DNA from: Corynebacterium capitovis DSM 44611 | Lineage (GTDB): Bacteria; Actinomycetota; Actinomycetes; Mycobacteriales; Mycobacteriaceae | Length of the DNA: 64,000 nt | Direction of reading: 5' to 3' | Assembly: GCF_030440535.1 (NCBI RefSeq) | Contig: NZ_CP047117.1 | Span: 1,612,001-1,676,000, forward strand | Shown here: positions 1 to 7,867 of the stretch, one piece after another | How positions within the stretch are numbered: the stretch's first letter is position 1 | Layout of the letters: each line of letters begins with the position of its first letter | Made by a program: the position numbers and the translations under genes | Notes under the pieces: model-generated | Databases searched by the model: none | What the model saw: the letters and a program-made list of their open reading frames with translations, nothing else | What the model was told of the DNA's origin: nothing

Positions 1-94
1 CCGCCTCGATCGACACGCCCGCGGCTTCGTAGGACACCCCCCGCTCGCTGGCCTGGTTAGCGGAACGTCCCTCCGTGGGCTTCGAGAATGTCAT
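1..94 (-). CDS. purM: Phosphoribosylformylglycinamidine cyclo-ligase (AIR synthetase), N-terminal fragment
   Basis: Partial gene running off the left edge; only about the first 31 codons are present. Read on the minus strand from the ATG at 92-94, it gives a short variable leader followed by SYEAAGVSIEA, which matches the start of corynebacterial/mycobacterial PurM (SYAAAGVDIEAG-like). PurM makes AIR from FGAM, the fifth step of IMP synthesis. The start lies 4 bases after the purF stop, with an AAAGG-like ribosome site inside the purF tail, so the two are probably co-translated. The purF-purM order is conserved in actinobacteria. The catalytic part is outside the window, so the call rests on the N-terminus and context. 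Confidence 0.85.
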   Translation of the reverse strand, partial: MTFSKPTEGRSANQASERGVSYEAAGVSIEA

Positions 95-98
95 GGGC

Positions 99-1625
99 TC
101 AGTACTGGCCTTTCTGGAGTCGTCGGACGAGGTCGGCGTTCGCATTGGATTCCGGAAGTCCGAGTGGGTACTTACCGGTGAAGCAGGCCGCGCACAGGGA
201 ACGCGGGTCCTGCTGGGTGGAAGCGATCATGTCCTCGGTGGAGACGTAGGCCAGTGAGTCGGCCCCGATCATCGTGCGAATGGACTCGACGACCGCTTCC
301 TCGTCGCCGCCCACGCCATTGTTCGCGATCAGCTCACCCGGGCTGGCAAAGTCGATACCGTAGAAACACGGCCATTTGACAGGCGGGGAGGCAATGCGCA
401 CGTGGACCTCGGCTGCCCCCGCCTCGCGTAGGAGGCGGATGAGCTTACGCTGCGTATTGCCGCGCACGATAGAGTCGTCTACGACGATGAGCTTTTTGCC
501 CTCGATGATCTCGCGCACGGGGTTGAGTTTGAGGCGCAACCCGAGCTGCCGCAGCGTGTCCGAAGGCTGGATGAAGGTGCGCCCGACGTAGGCGTTTTTC
601 ATCAACCCTTGCTTAAAGGGGATGCCCGACGCCTCGGCGTAACCGATCGCGGCGGGAGTGCCCGACTCCGGAACCGGCATCACGAGGTCGCCCTCCACCG
701 GGCACACACGTGACAGGCGTTTGCCGATGTCAATGCGCGTGGCGTGGACCGAGCGACCCTCGATAACGGAATCGGGGCGCGCCACGTAGACGTATTCGAA
801 AACGCAATGCGCACGCGGGGTGTCGGCGAAGCGCTCGGCGTGGACCCCCGACTCGTCGATGGCGATGAGCTCACCAGGCTCGATATCGCGCACGAAGGTA
901 GCTCCGACGATGTCGAGCGCGCACGTCTCCGAGGCCACGACCCAGCCGCGCTCTAACCGACCCAGCGCCAGGGGGCGCACGCCGTGCGGGTCCCGCGCCG
1001 CGTAGAGGGTGTGGCCGTCCGTGATCATGAAGCAGAATGCACCCTTGATGCGTGGGAGGAGGCCGCGGGCGGCGTCGAGAAGCGAGGTGCCCTCTCGAAT
1101 CGCATCGGTGAGCAGCGCTGACACGACGGCCGTGTCGGAGGATGACCCCTGCCCCTCCACGCCGGAGGCGGGAACGAGTCCGCGTTCTATTGCCTCTGCC
1201 TGCAACTCTGCGTAGTTGATCAGGTTGCCGTTGTGGGCGAGCGCCACGTCCGTGCCATTCGGCGAGGTGCGGAACATCGGCTGCACGTTTTCCCAGCTAT
1301 TGCCTCCGGCGGTGGAATAGCGCGTGTGCCCGATGGCCACGTCGCCCTGCAACGCGTCGAGGATCGACTGGTCAAACACCTGGGAGACGAGTCCCGTGTC
1401 CTTGAACACGACAATGTTCTTGCGGTCACCCACCGCGATGCCGGCACCCTCCTGCCCGCGGTGCTGCAGGGCGAAAAGGCCGAAGTACGTCAGTTTGGAC
1501 ACGTCCTCCCCCGGCGCCCACACCCCGAAGACGCCACATTCCTCGCGCGGCTCATCCTCGCGCTCGGCCGAGCTCACGCCGACGCCGCTAGTGCCCACTG
1601 CATTGAAGGTTTGCACTTCCGCCAT
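99..1625 (-). CDS. purF: Amidophosphoribosyltransferase
   Basis: Commits PRPP and glutamine to phosphoribosylamine, the first step of purine synthesis. The 508-residue product has a 29-residue N-terminal propeptide before the Ntn nucleophile Cys30 (EECGVFG). The glutaminase domain contains ALAHNGNL. A PRPP-binding loop (VVDDSIVRGNTQ) lies in the C-terminal phosphoribosyltransferase domain. Cysteines in HCVFEYVY, PCFYGID and LCAACFTGKYP fit the Fe-S cluster ligands of the Bacillus-type enzyme. It follows the sterol-carrier-like gene by 18 bases and precedes purM by 4. I see no strong Shine-Dalgarno before the ATG. Usual length for the family. Confidence 0.97.
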   Translation of the reverse strand: MAEVQTFNAVGTSGVGVSSAEREDEPREECGVFGVWAPGEDVSKLTYFGLFALQHRGQEGAGIAVGDRKNIVVFKDTGLVSQVFDQSILDALQGDVAIGHTRYSTAGGNSWENVQPMFRTSPNGTDVALAHNGNLINYAELQAEAIERGLVPASGVEGQGSSSDTAVVSALLTDAIREGTSLLDAARGLLPRIKGAFCFMITDGHTLYAARDPHGVRPLALGRLERGWVVASETCALDIVGATFVRDIEPGELIAIDESGVHAERFADTPRAHCVFEYVYVARPDSVIEGRSVHATRIDIGKRLSRVCPVEGDLVMPVPESGTPAAIGYAEASGIPFKQGLMKNAYVGRTFIQPSDTLRQLGLRLKLNPVREIIEGKKLIVVDDSIVRGNTQRKLIRLLREAGAAEVHVRIASPPVKWPCFYGIDFASPGELIANNGVGGDEEAVVESIRTMIGADSLAYVSTEDMIASTQQDPRSLCAACFTGKYPLGLPESNANADLVRRLQKGQY

Positions 1626-1643
1626 CTTAATGGACCAACGACC

Positions 1644-2051
1644 TTAGACGGCAATCACCGGCAACCCCGCCGCGACATCCGCCGCCCGCGACCCCGACGC
1701 GGAAACCGCGCCCGACCCCACCGCGTCCTCGAAGGTGAGCAGGCCCGTGGCGAGCAACAGCCACGTGCGGGGGTCGCATTCGACCACGTTCGGCGGGGTT
1801 CCCCGCGTGTGCCGCGGCCCTTCCACGCACTGCACAGCGACGAAGGGCGGGACTCGCAGCTCCACCGAATTGCCCGGAAGCTCCTCGGCGAGGGTACGCG
1901 CGGTGCGCCGGCAGGCGTCGGCAAGTTCGCTTCTCGACGGCTCTGGTGTCGCGCCGGATTCGAGCCAGGGCCGCACGGCCTCGACCGCGGCCCTCGTCTG
2001 CGCCGGATCATTCTTTCGCGCCATGCGATCCATATTAAGCTGGGTGGTCAT
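1644..2051 (-). CDS. Sterol carrier-like family protein (function unknown)
   Basis: A 135-residue soluble protein upstream of purF. It resembles a small actinobacterial family annotated as sterol carrier-like that often sits beside purF; I recall this family but cannot verify it here. It has no membrane segment and no catalytic motif I recognise. The chosen ATG (2049-2051) has GGGAG five bases upstream. In-frame ATGs at 2033 and 2024 are alternatives without a ribosome site. Its start codon overlaps that of the divergent thioesterase gene on the other strand in one CATG. A role in purine synthesis is suggested only by position. Confidence 0.6.
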   Translation of the reverse strand: MTTQLNMDRMARKNDPAQTRAAVEAVRPWLESGATPEPSRSELADACRRTARTLAEELPGNSVELRVPPFVAVQCVEGPRHTRGTPPNVVECDPRTWLLLATGLLTFEDAVGSGAVSASGSRAADVAAGLPVIAV

Positions 2052-3057
2052 GCCGACGACTCCCGTACCGACTGAAAAGTCTTCCTCCGTCACGCTCCGC
2101 TTCCTTGCCGCTCCCACAGACGTCATCCTCGCCGGTGCGCAGGGCGTGTCTGGTGGCAGGGTTTTGGAATGGATCGATAAAGCCGCCTACGCCTGCGCGG
2201 TACAGTGGTCCGCCACCTACTGTGTGACCGCCTACGTAGGGCACATCCATTTCACCCGGCCCATCCCCTCTGGGCACATGGTCGAGGTGCGCTCCCACAT
2301 CGCCATGACCGGCAGATCCTCCATGCACATCGTCAACGAGGTTCTGTCGGCCGATCCACGCGAGGGCGTGTTCACTCGGGCCTGCGACTGCCTCGTCGTC
2401 TTCGTGGCCAAGGACCCCGCCACCAGCCGCCCGATGCCAGTGCCGGAATTCGTTCCCAAGACGGAATGGGAGACCCAAGTTCGAGAAGCTGCCCTGTCTC
2501 GCGTGGAGCTGCGCAAAGAAATCGAACGGGAGATGCTGACCCAGAGCTACACCGACGATTCGACGGCACCGTGCGTCGTCCACCGCTTTCTGGCGAAACC
2601 GACCGACATCAACTGGGGCGGCAAGGTGCACGGTGGTACCGCTATGGAGTGGATCGACGAGGCCGGTGTGGCCTGCACCATGGAATGGACGGGTGAGCGC
2701 ACCGTCGCCGTCTACGCGGGTGGCATTCGCTTTTACCAGCCGATCTCGATCGGTGACCTTGTCGAGGTGGACGCCCGCATTACGCGCACCGATGCCCGCT
2801 CGATTCACGTGGTCGTCCACGTCCGCTCCGGCAACCCGCGCGGCGGGCGCGACGCGTTGAAGAACGCGATCCACGCCACGTTCACCTACGTCGGCGTTGA
2901 CATCGACGGCCAGCCGCTCGCCGCGCGCCAGTTCACCCCGGTGACGGAGGAGGACAAGCGGCTGTGGAAGCACACCCAGACCCTCAAAGACCTGCGTTCT
3001 CGCTACGCACCGGAGCCGCTGGTCCAGCCGGCCCCGGCGCGCCGGCTGACGTCCTAG
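2050..3057 (+). CDS. Acyl-CoA thioesterase with two hotdog domains
   Basis: A 335-residue protein with two similar hotdog domains, roughly residues 10-150 and 175-320. Each has the same pattern: a [10 protein letters not shown] / [10 protein letters not shown] helix followed by a HIHFTRPI or GIRFYQPI strand. This is the tandem arrangement of BACH/BFIT-type acyl-CoA hydrolases, which cleave acyl-CoA to fatty acid and CoA. It is transcribed away from the purF group and meets purL tail to tail, the two stops sharing CTAG (3054-3057). The start is uncertain: an in-frame GTG at 2044 lies close behind a TATTAA hexamer. Physiological acyl chain unknown. Confidence 0.87.
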   Translation: MPTTPVPTEKSSSVTLRFLAAPTDVILAGAQGVSGGRVLEWIDKAAYACAVQWSATYCVTAYVGHIHFTRPIPSGHMVEVRSHIAMTGRSSMHIVNEVLSADPREGVFTRACDCLVVFVAKDPATSRPMPVPEFVPKTEWETQVREAALSRVELRKEIEREMLTQSYTDDSTAPCVVHRFLAKPTDINWGGKVHGGTAMEWIDEAGVACTMEWTGERTVAVYAGGIRFYQPISIGDLVEVDARITRTDARSIHVVVHVRSGNPRGGRDALKNAIHATFTYVGVDIDGQPLAARQFTPVTEEDKRLWKHTQTLKDLRSRYAPEPLVQPAPARRLTS

Positions 3058-5327
3058 ACGGCCGAGTTGGGAGCGGTGGCGTGACCGAACAGGCCCGGCA
3101 GCGTCGCCTCCCACGCCTGAGTTAGGTCGGCGAGCGAGACACTCTCCCCGCCGAGGGTGATGAGCCCAGAATCGTTCGTGGACCCGAGCGCCGCGACGGG
3201 GATGTCCAGCTCCGCGGCGCGCTCGATGACTCCGTCGAGTCTGTCGGCGGTGACAGCGACGAGCACGCGGGACGCGGACTCCGAAAACAGTGCCGTGAAC
3301 GCATCCTCGTGCACGGCGGTGAGGTCGATGTCCGCGCCTTTGCCGGAGTCGCGCAGAATCTCGAACAGCGCCTGCGACAACCCTCCCTCGGACAGGTCGT
3401 GGGCGGCGTTGATTGCCTCGTTGCCCGCGAAGAAGTCGGCCAGCCGCTGCTCATTGGCGAGGTCGACCTGCGGGGGAAGGCCGGCCAGGCCGGCGCCCGA
3501 GATGTCTTGCCAGACCGATCCGCCGAACTCGTCGCCCGTCGCGCCGAGGAGGACCAGTTTGTATTCCTCGTCGCCGACTCCGATCCGGTTGCGGATCGTG
3601 CCTCGCACGTCGTCGACCACGCCGAGCACCCCCACCACCGGAGTGGGCAGGATCGGGGTGCCGCCGGTCTGGTTGTAGAAGGACACGTTACCGCCCGAGA
3701 CGGGGATGCCCAGCTCGCGGGCGCCGTCGGCAAGACCGTGCACCGCCTCGCGGAACTGCCACATGACGTCGGGGTTTTCCGGCGACCCAAAGTTGAGGCA
3801 GTTGGTGACCGCGACGGGGCGGGCGCCCGTGATGGCGACGTTGCGGTAGGCCTCCGCGAGCGCGAGGCGCGCGCCCCGGTTCGGGTCGAGGTAGGTGTAG
3901 CGCCCGGAGGCGTCCGCGGACACGGCGACACCCCGGTGCGTTTCCTCGTTGATGCGCAACACCCCCGCATCCGCGTACTGCGCCTGAACGGTGTTGCCTC
4001 GCACGTAGCGGTCGTACTGGGCAGTGATGAAGTCACGCGAGCACAGCGCGGGCGAGGCCACCATGCGCAGCCAGGTTTCGCCCAGGCCGGCCTTCTTTTC
4101 GACGCTCCCCCCGCCCTGGATCTCATCCATCCAGTCCGGGCGGGCGAACGGGCGCTCGTAGACAGGGCCTTCGTCGATTGTCGACGGCGGGGCGTCGATC
4201 ACGACGTCGCCGTTGTGAACCACCACGTAGCGGTCTTCTTCAGCCGTCACCTCGCCGATCTCGGCGGCGGTGACCTCCCACTTCGCGCAGATCTCGTAGA
4301 AGCGCTCCACGTTGTCCGGCGCAACGACAGCGCACATGCGCTCCTGGGATTCCGAGGCGAGGATTTCTGCGGCGGACATGTTCTCGGCGCGCAGCGGCAC
4401 GTTATCGAGGTTGACGCGCATGCCGCCATCCCCGGCGGCCGCGAGCTCCGACGTCGCGCACGCAAGTCCGCCACCGCCGAGGTCCTGGATCCCCACGACC
4501 ACGCCCGCGGCGTAGAGCTCGAGGCAGCACTCGATCAGGACCTTCTCGGCGAAGGGGTCACCGACCTGCACCGCGGGCAACTTCCGCTCCTCTCCCTCCT
4601 CGAAGGAGGCGGAGCCAAGCACCGAGACGCCACCGATGCCGTCGAGACCCGTGCGCGAGCCGAAGAGCATGACCTTGTTGCCCGTGCCGGAGGCAAACGC
4701 CAGCTTGAGGTCCTCCACCTTGAGCGTCCCCACGCACAGCGCGTTGACCAGCGGGTTTCCGGCATATGCGACGTCGAAAACCGTCTCCCCGCCGATGTTG
4801 GGCAGGCCGAGCGAATTGCCGTAGCCACCGATGCCGTGCACGACACCCGGCAGGATGCGCTTCGTGTCCTCGGCATCCGCCGGGCCGAAGCGTAACTGGT
4901 CCATGACGGCAATCGGTCGCGCGCCCATCGCCATGATGTCCCGAACGATCCCACCCACACCGGTCGCCGCCCCCTGGTAGGGCTCGACGTAGGAGGGGTG
5001 GTTGTGGGATTCGACACGGAAGGTCACGGCGTCCCCGCCGCCGATATCGACGACACCCGCGTTCTCCCCGATCCCAGCGAGTAGCTTCGCGCCCATCTCC
5101 TCCGTCATGGTCTCCCCGAAGTAGCGCAGATGCACCTTGGAGGACTTGTAGGAGCAGTGCTCCGACCACATCACCGAGTAGACGGTGAGCTCCGCGTCAG
5201 TGGGGCGGCGGCCCAGAATGTCCCGGATGCGCTCGTACTCATCGTCCTTCAACCCCAGCTCAGCGTAGGGCTGGGCGAGGTCGGGGGTTGCCTCGGCGTT
5301 GCTCACCGTGTCATTGCGGACGTACAT
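3054..5327 (-). CDS. purL: Phosphoribosylformylglycinamidine synthase subunit PurL
   Basis: The large (757 residues) FGAM synthase subunit of the small-PurL type, which works with PurQ (glutaminase) and PurS. It converts FGAR, ATP and glutamine-derived ammonia into FGAM. Visible family features are the [11 protein letters not shown] motif near the N-terminus, [20 protein letters not shown] (substrate/ATP site) and the repeated AIRS-type ATP-binding halves ([23 protein letters not shown]). The ATG at 5325-5327 has GGCGAG just upstream and lies 6 bases after the purQ stop, so purS-purQ-purL read as one operon. Confidence 0.98.
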   Translation of the reverse strand: MYVRNDTVSNAEATPDLAQPYAELGLKDDEYERIRDILGRRPTDAELTVYSVMWSEHCSYKSSKVHLRYFGETMTEEMGAKLLAGIGENAGVVDIGGGDAVTFRVESHNHPSYVEPYQGAATGVGGIVRDIMAMGARPIAVMDQLRFGPADAEDTKRILPGVVHGIGGYGNSLGLPNIGGETVFDVAYAGNPLVNALCVGTLKVEDLKLAFASGTGNKVMLFGSRTGLDGIGGVSVLGSASFEEGEERKLPAVQVGDPFAEKVLIECCLELYAAGVVVGIQDLGGGGLACATSELAAAGDGGMRVNLDNVPLRAENMSAAEILASESQERMCAVVAPDNVERFYEICAKWEVTAAEIGEVTAEEDRYVVVHNGDVVIDAPPSTIDEGPVYERPFARPDWMDEIQGGGSVEKKAGLGETWLRMVASPALCSRDFITAQYDRYVRGNTVQAQYADAGVLRINEETHRGVAVSADASGRYTYLDPNRGARLALAEAYRNVAITGARPVAVTNCLNFGSPENPDVMWQFREAVHGLADGARELGIPVSGGNVSFYNQTGGTPILPTPVVGVLGVVDDVRGTIRNRIGVGDEEYKLVLLGATGDEFGGSVWQDISGAGLAGLPPQVDLANEQRLADFFAGNEAINAAHDLSEGGLSQALFEILRDSGKGADIDLTAVHEDAFTALFSESASRVLVAVTADRLDGVIERAAELDIPVAALGSTNDSGLITLGGESVSLADLTQAWEATLPGLFGHATAPNSAV

Positions 5328-5333
5328 CTCGCC

Positions 5334-6029
5334 TTAGGCTCCAATCGTGGACATAGCGGACAGGAACAAGCCGAGTCCGTCGTTCGACGGCCCGGTGAGC
5401 AGCTCGATCGCGTGCTCTGGGTGGGGCATCAACCCGACAACGCGGCCGGTGTCGTTGCACACGCCGGCGATTGAGTTCAGGGAGCCGTTGAAGTTATCGG
5501 TGTAGCGGAACACCACGCGCCCCTCCTTCTCCAGCTTCTCTATCGTCTCCGGCGCCGCCTGAAAGCGGCCCTCACCGTGCTTTGCGGGGACACGGATGGT
5601 CGCCCCCGGTTCAAAGTGGCTCGTCCAGGCGGTCTGCGTAGTGACCACCTCAAGGTCAGTGTCGACGCAGTGGAAGTTGAGGCCCTCGTTGCGGGTCAAC
5701 GCGCCCGGCAACAGGCCGGCCTCGGTGAGTATTTGAAAGCCGTTGCAGATCCCCAGCACGGGCATGCCTCCGCGGGCCGCCTCGACGACCGCGCGCATGA
5801 TCGGCGCCTGAGCAGCGATGGCCCCGGAGCGCAGGTAGTCGCCGTAAGAGAAGCCGCCGGGCACCACGACAGCGTCCACGCCGTCGAGGGTGCTATCCGC
5901 GTGCCACAGCTGGCGGGGTTGCGCCCCCGCGAGGCGCACGGCCCGCAGCGCGTCAACGTCGTCAAGAGTGCCGGGGAACGTGATCACCCCGATCGTCGCC
6001 CCGGAGGCTGCCCCGGTTGTCGCCGTCAT
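5334..6029 (-). CDS. purQ: Phosphoribosylformylglycinamidine synthase glutaminase subunit
   Basis: A class I glutamine amidotransferase of 231 residues that supplies ammonia to PurL. The nucleophile elbow is GICNGFQ (Cys in the middle), and the His/Glu of the triad lie in [10 protein letters not shown] near the C-terminus. [14 protein letters not shown] is typical of PurQ. Its first codon overlaps the purS stop by four bases (ATGA), indicating translational coupling in the purS-purQ-purL operon. Confidence 0.98.
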   Translation of the reverse strand: MTATTGAASGATIGVITFPGTLDDVDALRAVRLAGAQPRQLWHADSTLDGVDAVVVPGGFSYGDYLRSGAIAAQAPIMRAVVEAARGGMPVLGICNGFQILTEAGLLPGALTRNEGLNFHCVDTDLEVVTTQTAWTSHFEPGATIRVPAKHGEGRFQAAPETIEKLEKEGRVVFRYTDNFNGSLNSIAGVCNDTGRVVGLMPHPEHAIELLTGPSNDGLGLFLSAMSTIGA

Positions 6030-6256
6030 CGGATAACCTCGAAGTCCTCGATAACCGTGTTGGCCAGCAGGGTCTCGGCCACGCGGTGCAGCTCATCCTC
6101 GCTGAGCGAATCATCCACCTCGATTTCGAAACGCTTGCCTTGGCGGACGTCCGTCACTCCCTGCACACCGATGCGGGTTAACGCCCGGTGCACCGCTTGG
6201 CCCTGGGGGTCCAAGATCTCAGCTTTGGGCATGACGTGGACAACAACTCGAGCCAT
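6026..6256 (-). CDS. purS: Phosphoribosylformylglycinamidine synthase subunit PurS
   Basis: A small (76-residue) PurS protein that bridges PurL and PurQ and helps channel ammonia. The sequence [19 protein letters not shown] and the tail [13 protein letters not shown] are characteristic. I start at the ATG at 6254-6256 because AAGGAA lies four bases upstream and family members begin here; an in-frame ATG 33 bases earlier lacks a site. First gene of the purS-purQ-purL operon. Confidence 0.96.
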   Translation of the reverse strand: MARVVVHVMPKAEILDPQGQAVHRALTRIGVQGVTDVRQGKRFEIEVDDSLSEDELHRVAETLLANTVIEDFEVIR

Positions 6257-6293
6257 CAGATTCCTTCTTCGCTCCCGGGCTATAGACACGCCA

Positions 6294-6299
6294 AGTATA
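6294..6299 (-). promoter_or_regulatory. Candidate -10 element for the purSQL operon
   Basis: On the minus strand this reads TATACT, about 38 bases before the purS start, with a second AT-rich hexamer (TATAGC) closer in. It stands out in an otherwise GC-rich leader and fits a sigma-A -10. No good -35 is visible. Inferred from sequence only. Confidence 0.4.
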
Positions 6300-6348
6300 T
6301 AGGACGGCCCAGACGCCCCCGACGGCTCCGGCGAGCGAGAAAGCGGCC

Positions 6349-7053
6349 CTAGGCGTCGACGGAAGCGCGCGAGGACGGGAGAAACGCCTCGTAATCCGTC
6401 GGCCGTGCGCCTGTGGACAACGCTCCGGCCGCGGCGCGCAGGAAATCGCGGCGCACCTTATTATCGGCCAGCTCTCGCCCCGACACCGACAGCCGGATCG
6501 TATTTCCCTTTTCCGCTCCCCGCTCCGCGGCGCGGATGATGGCGCTGCGCCACCACCGGGCCGCACCAAACCCCTCGCCGAAGGAGAGGTTGCGGCACTG
6601 GTGGAACTCCCCCGACCCCACCACATGGAGACCGCGAGTAGAGGCGACGAGCTCGAAGCCGAACTCGGGGACGACCGCGAGGGTGCCCTCGGACAGGCGC
6701 CACCGCGGTGGAGCGAAGATCCGAGGCTCGAAGCCGAGCGACGCCATCTGGCGCGTGGCCCCTCTGAGGCGCAGGCGCGCCTCGTGCTCCCCCAGCGTGG
6801 CGAACTCGGCGCGACGCCCCTGCGCAGGCTGATCGAAACCGTTGAGAATGAGCGGCCTGCCTGCCTCGTCCTGGGCGCGGAACCACTCCCGTGTCTTCGC
6901 ATCCTTGGCGAGGTGCCACTTTTTGTCGATGTGCGGCGCGATCAAGAGGGAAACGGGAATGTGCTCGCCGTCGAGGTCCGTGATCAGCGCGGTGACGTCG
7001 TCAAGCGTCTGGCTAAAGATCGATGAGATGGAGACGAGGACCAAGCCGGGCAT
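6349..7053 (-). CDS. DUF2334-type polysaccharide deacetylase-like protein
   Basis: A 234-residue protein beginning MPGLVLVSISSIFSQTLDD, as actinobacterial DUF2334 proteins do. That family has the NodB-like deacetylase fold. SLLIAPHIDKKWHLAKD and FAPPRWRLSEG are the recognisable blocks; the metal-binding Asp/His residues would lie in the N-terminal part. No signal peptide, so probably cytoplasmic. The substrate is unknown. I start at the ATG at 7051-7053, preceded by GGGGT; the upstream in-frame extension is low-complexity and unlike the family. Confidence 0.7.
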   Translation of the reverse strand: MPGLVLVSISSIFSQTLDDVTALITDLDGEHIPVSLLIAPHIDKKWHLAKDAKTREWFRAQDEAGRPLILNGFDQPAQGRRAEFATLGEHEARLRLRGATRQMASLGFEPRIFAPPRWRLSEGTLAVVPEFGFELVASTRGLHVVGSGEFHQCRNLSFGEGFGAARWWRSAIIRAAERGAEKGNTIRLSVSGRELADNKVRRDFLRAAAGALSTGARPTDYEAFLPSSRASVDA

Positions 7054-7122
7054 ACCCCGGATTATCCCACAGGGGCCGGCCCCCCGCTGGGTGGAAAACG
7101 GGGGCCAGGTGCCGGGGCCGGC

Positions 7123-7146
7123 GTGTACGATTGAGGAACGATACAC
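7123..7146. repeat. Imperfect inverted repeat upstream of two divergent genes
   Basis: GTGTA and TACAC flank a 14-base centre containing two CGAT motifs, and a third CGAT follows at once. It lies between the divergent DUF2334 gene and the small acidic protein gene, about 32-55 bases before the latter's ATG. It could be an operator or part of the promoter region. No regulator can be named. Confidence 0.3.
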
Positions 7147-7177
7147 GATCACTTATTTGTTCTAGGAGGAGATCACA

Positions 7178-7360
7178 ATGGCTCGCAACGAGGAAAACTC
7201 CCGCGAAAGCAACGACGAGAAGATCACCGACGGCACGGCGGCCGCAGGCGCGGATAACCCGACCCCCGGCGATAAGGACCAGCCGCTAAGCGACGAAGAC
7301 CTCGCGGACGAGCAGGGCGACGAGTCCTTCCCGGCCTCGGACGCTCCTGCAAACTACTAG
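7178..7360 (+). CDS. Small acidic conserved protein with SFPASDAP tail
   Basis: Sixty residues, highly acidic, rich in Asp/Glu/Ser/Asn with no hydrophobic core, so probably disordered. The C-terminal motif ESFPASDAPANY recalls short proteins in many bacteria that end in an SFPASDPP-like motif; their function is not known to me. It has a strong ribosome site (AGGAGG, eight bases before the ATG) and is followed 18 bases later by the CinA-family gene, so the two are probably co-transcribed. Confidence 0.75.
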   Translation: MARNEENSRESNDEKITDGTAAAGADNPTPGDKDQPLSDEDLADEQGDESFPASDAPANY

Positions 7361-7378
7361 TCCCACCGGAGGTACTAC

Positions 7379-7867
7379 ATGCCCTCACCAGATGCCGACG
7401 ACCTGTCGGTTCGCGCCGGACGCGCCGCCTTGGACTGCGGCTGGCATCTTGCCGCCGCGGAATCCTTAACCGGCGGCTCCATCTGCAGCGCTTTAGGTGC
7501 CGCGCCCTTCTCAGCTGAGTGGTTCGCAGGCGGGGTTGTCGCCTACGAATCCCGGGTGAAGTACGACGTGCTCGGCGTGCCGGAAGGCCACCCCGTCATC
7601 ACCGAGGAGGCGGCAACCGCCATGGCCGCGGGGGTCGCTCACCTGCTAGGCGCCGACGCCTCCGTGGCGGTCACCGGCTCCGGCGGACCCGACCCCCAGG
7701 AAGGGCATCCCCCGGGGACCGTGTGGATTGCGGTCTACTTCCGTGGCGACGTTGAGGCCGTGAAATACGACTTCGACGGCGAGCCCGAGGAGGTCGTCGA
7801 ACAGACTCGCGTCGCGGGCTTGACCATGCTGGCCGAGCGCCTCGAACGCGAGGTCCGCACCCGCTAG
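7379..7867 (+). CDS. CinA-family protein, C-terminal (nicotinamide-nucleotide amidohydrolase) domain only
   Basis: A 162-residue stand-alone CinA C-terminal domain. Proteins of this type (PncC) deamidate nicotinamide mononucleotide in pyridine nucleotide salvage. Diagnostic stretches are AAAESLTGGSICSALG, YESRVKYDVLGVP and the glycine-rich VTGSGGPDPQEG; the usual version of the last is TGIAGPGG, so it is slightly divergent. AGGAGG-like GGAGGT precedes the ATG. It ends tail to tail with the peptidase gene; both stops share CTAG (7864-7867). Confidence 0.88.
   Translation: MPSPDADDLSVRAGRAALDCGWHLAAAESLTGGSICSALGAAPFSAEWFAGGVVAYESRVKYDVLGVPEGHPVITEEAATAMAAGVAHLLGADASVAVTGSGGPDPQEGHPPGTVWIAVYFRGDVEAVKYDFDGEPEEVVEQTRVAGLTMLAERLEREVRTR

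Noticed and set aside
3309..4895. 528-codon open frame antisense to purL
   Set aside because: Complementary-strand shadow with biased composition and no support.
7072..7083. GGGGCCGGCCCC perfect palindrome
   Set aside because: Low-complexity GC palindrome in a GC-rich gap, with no T-run and no clear relation to a promoter; likely chance.
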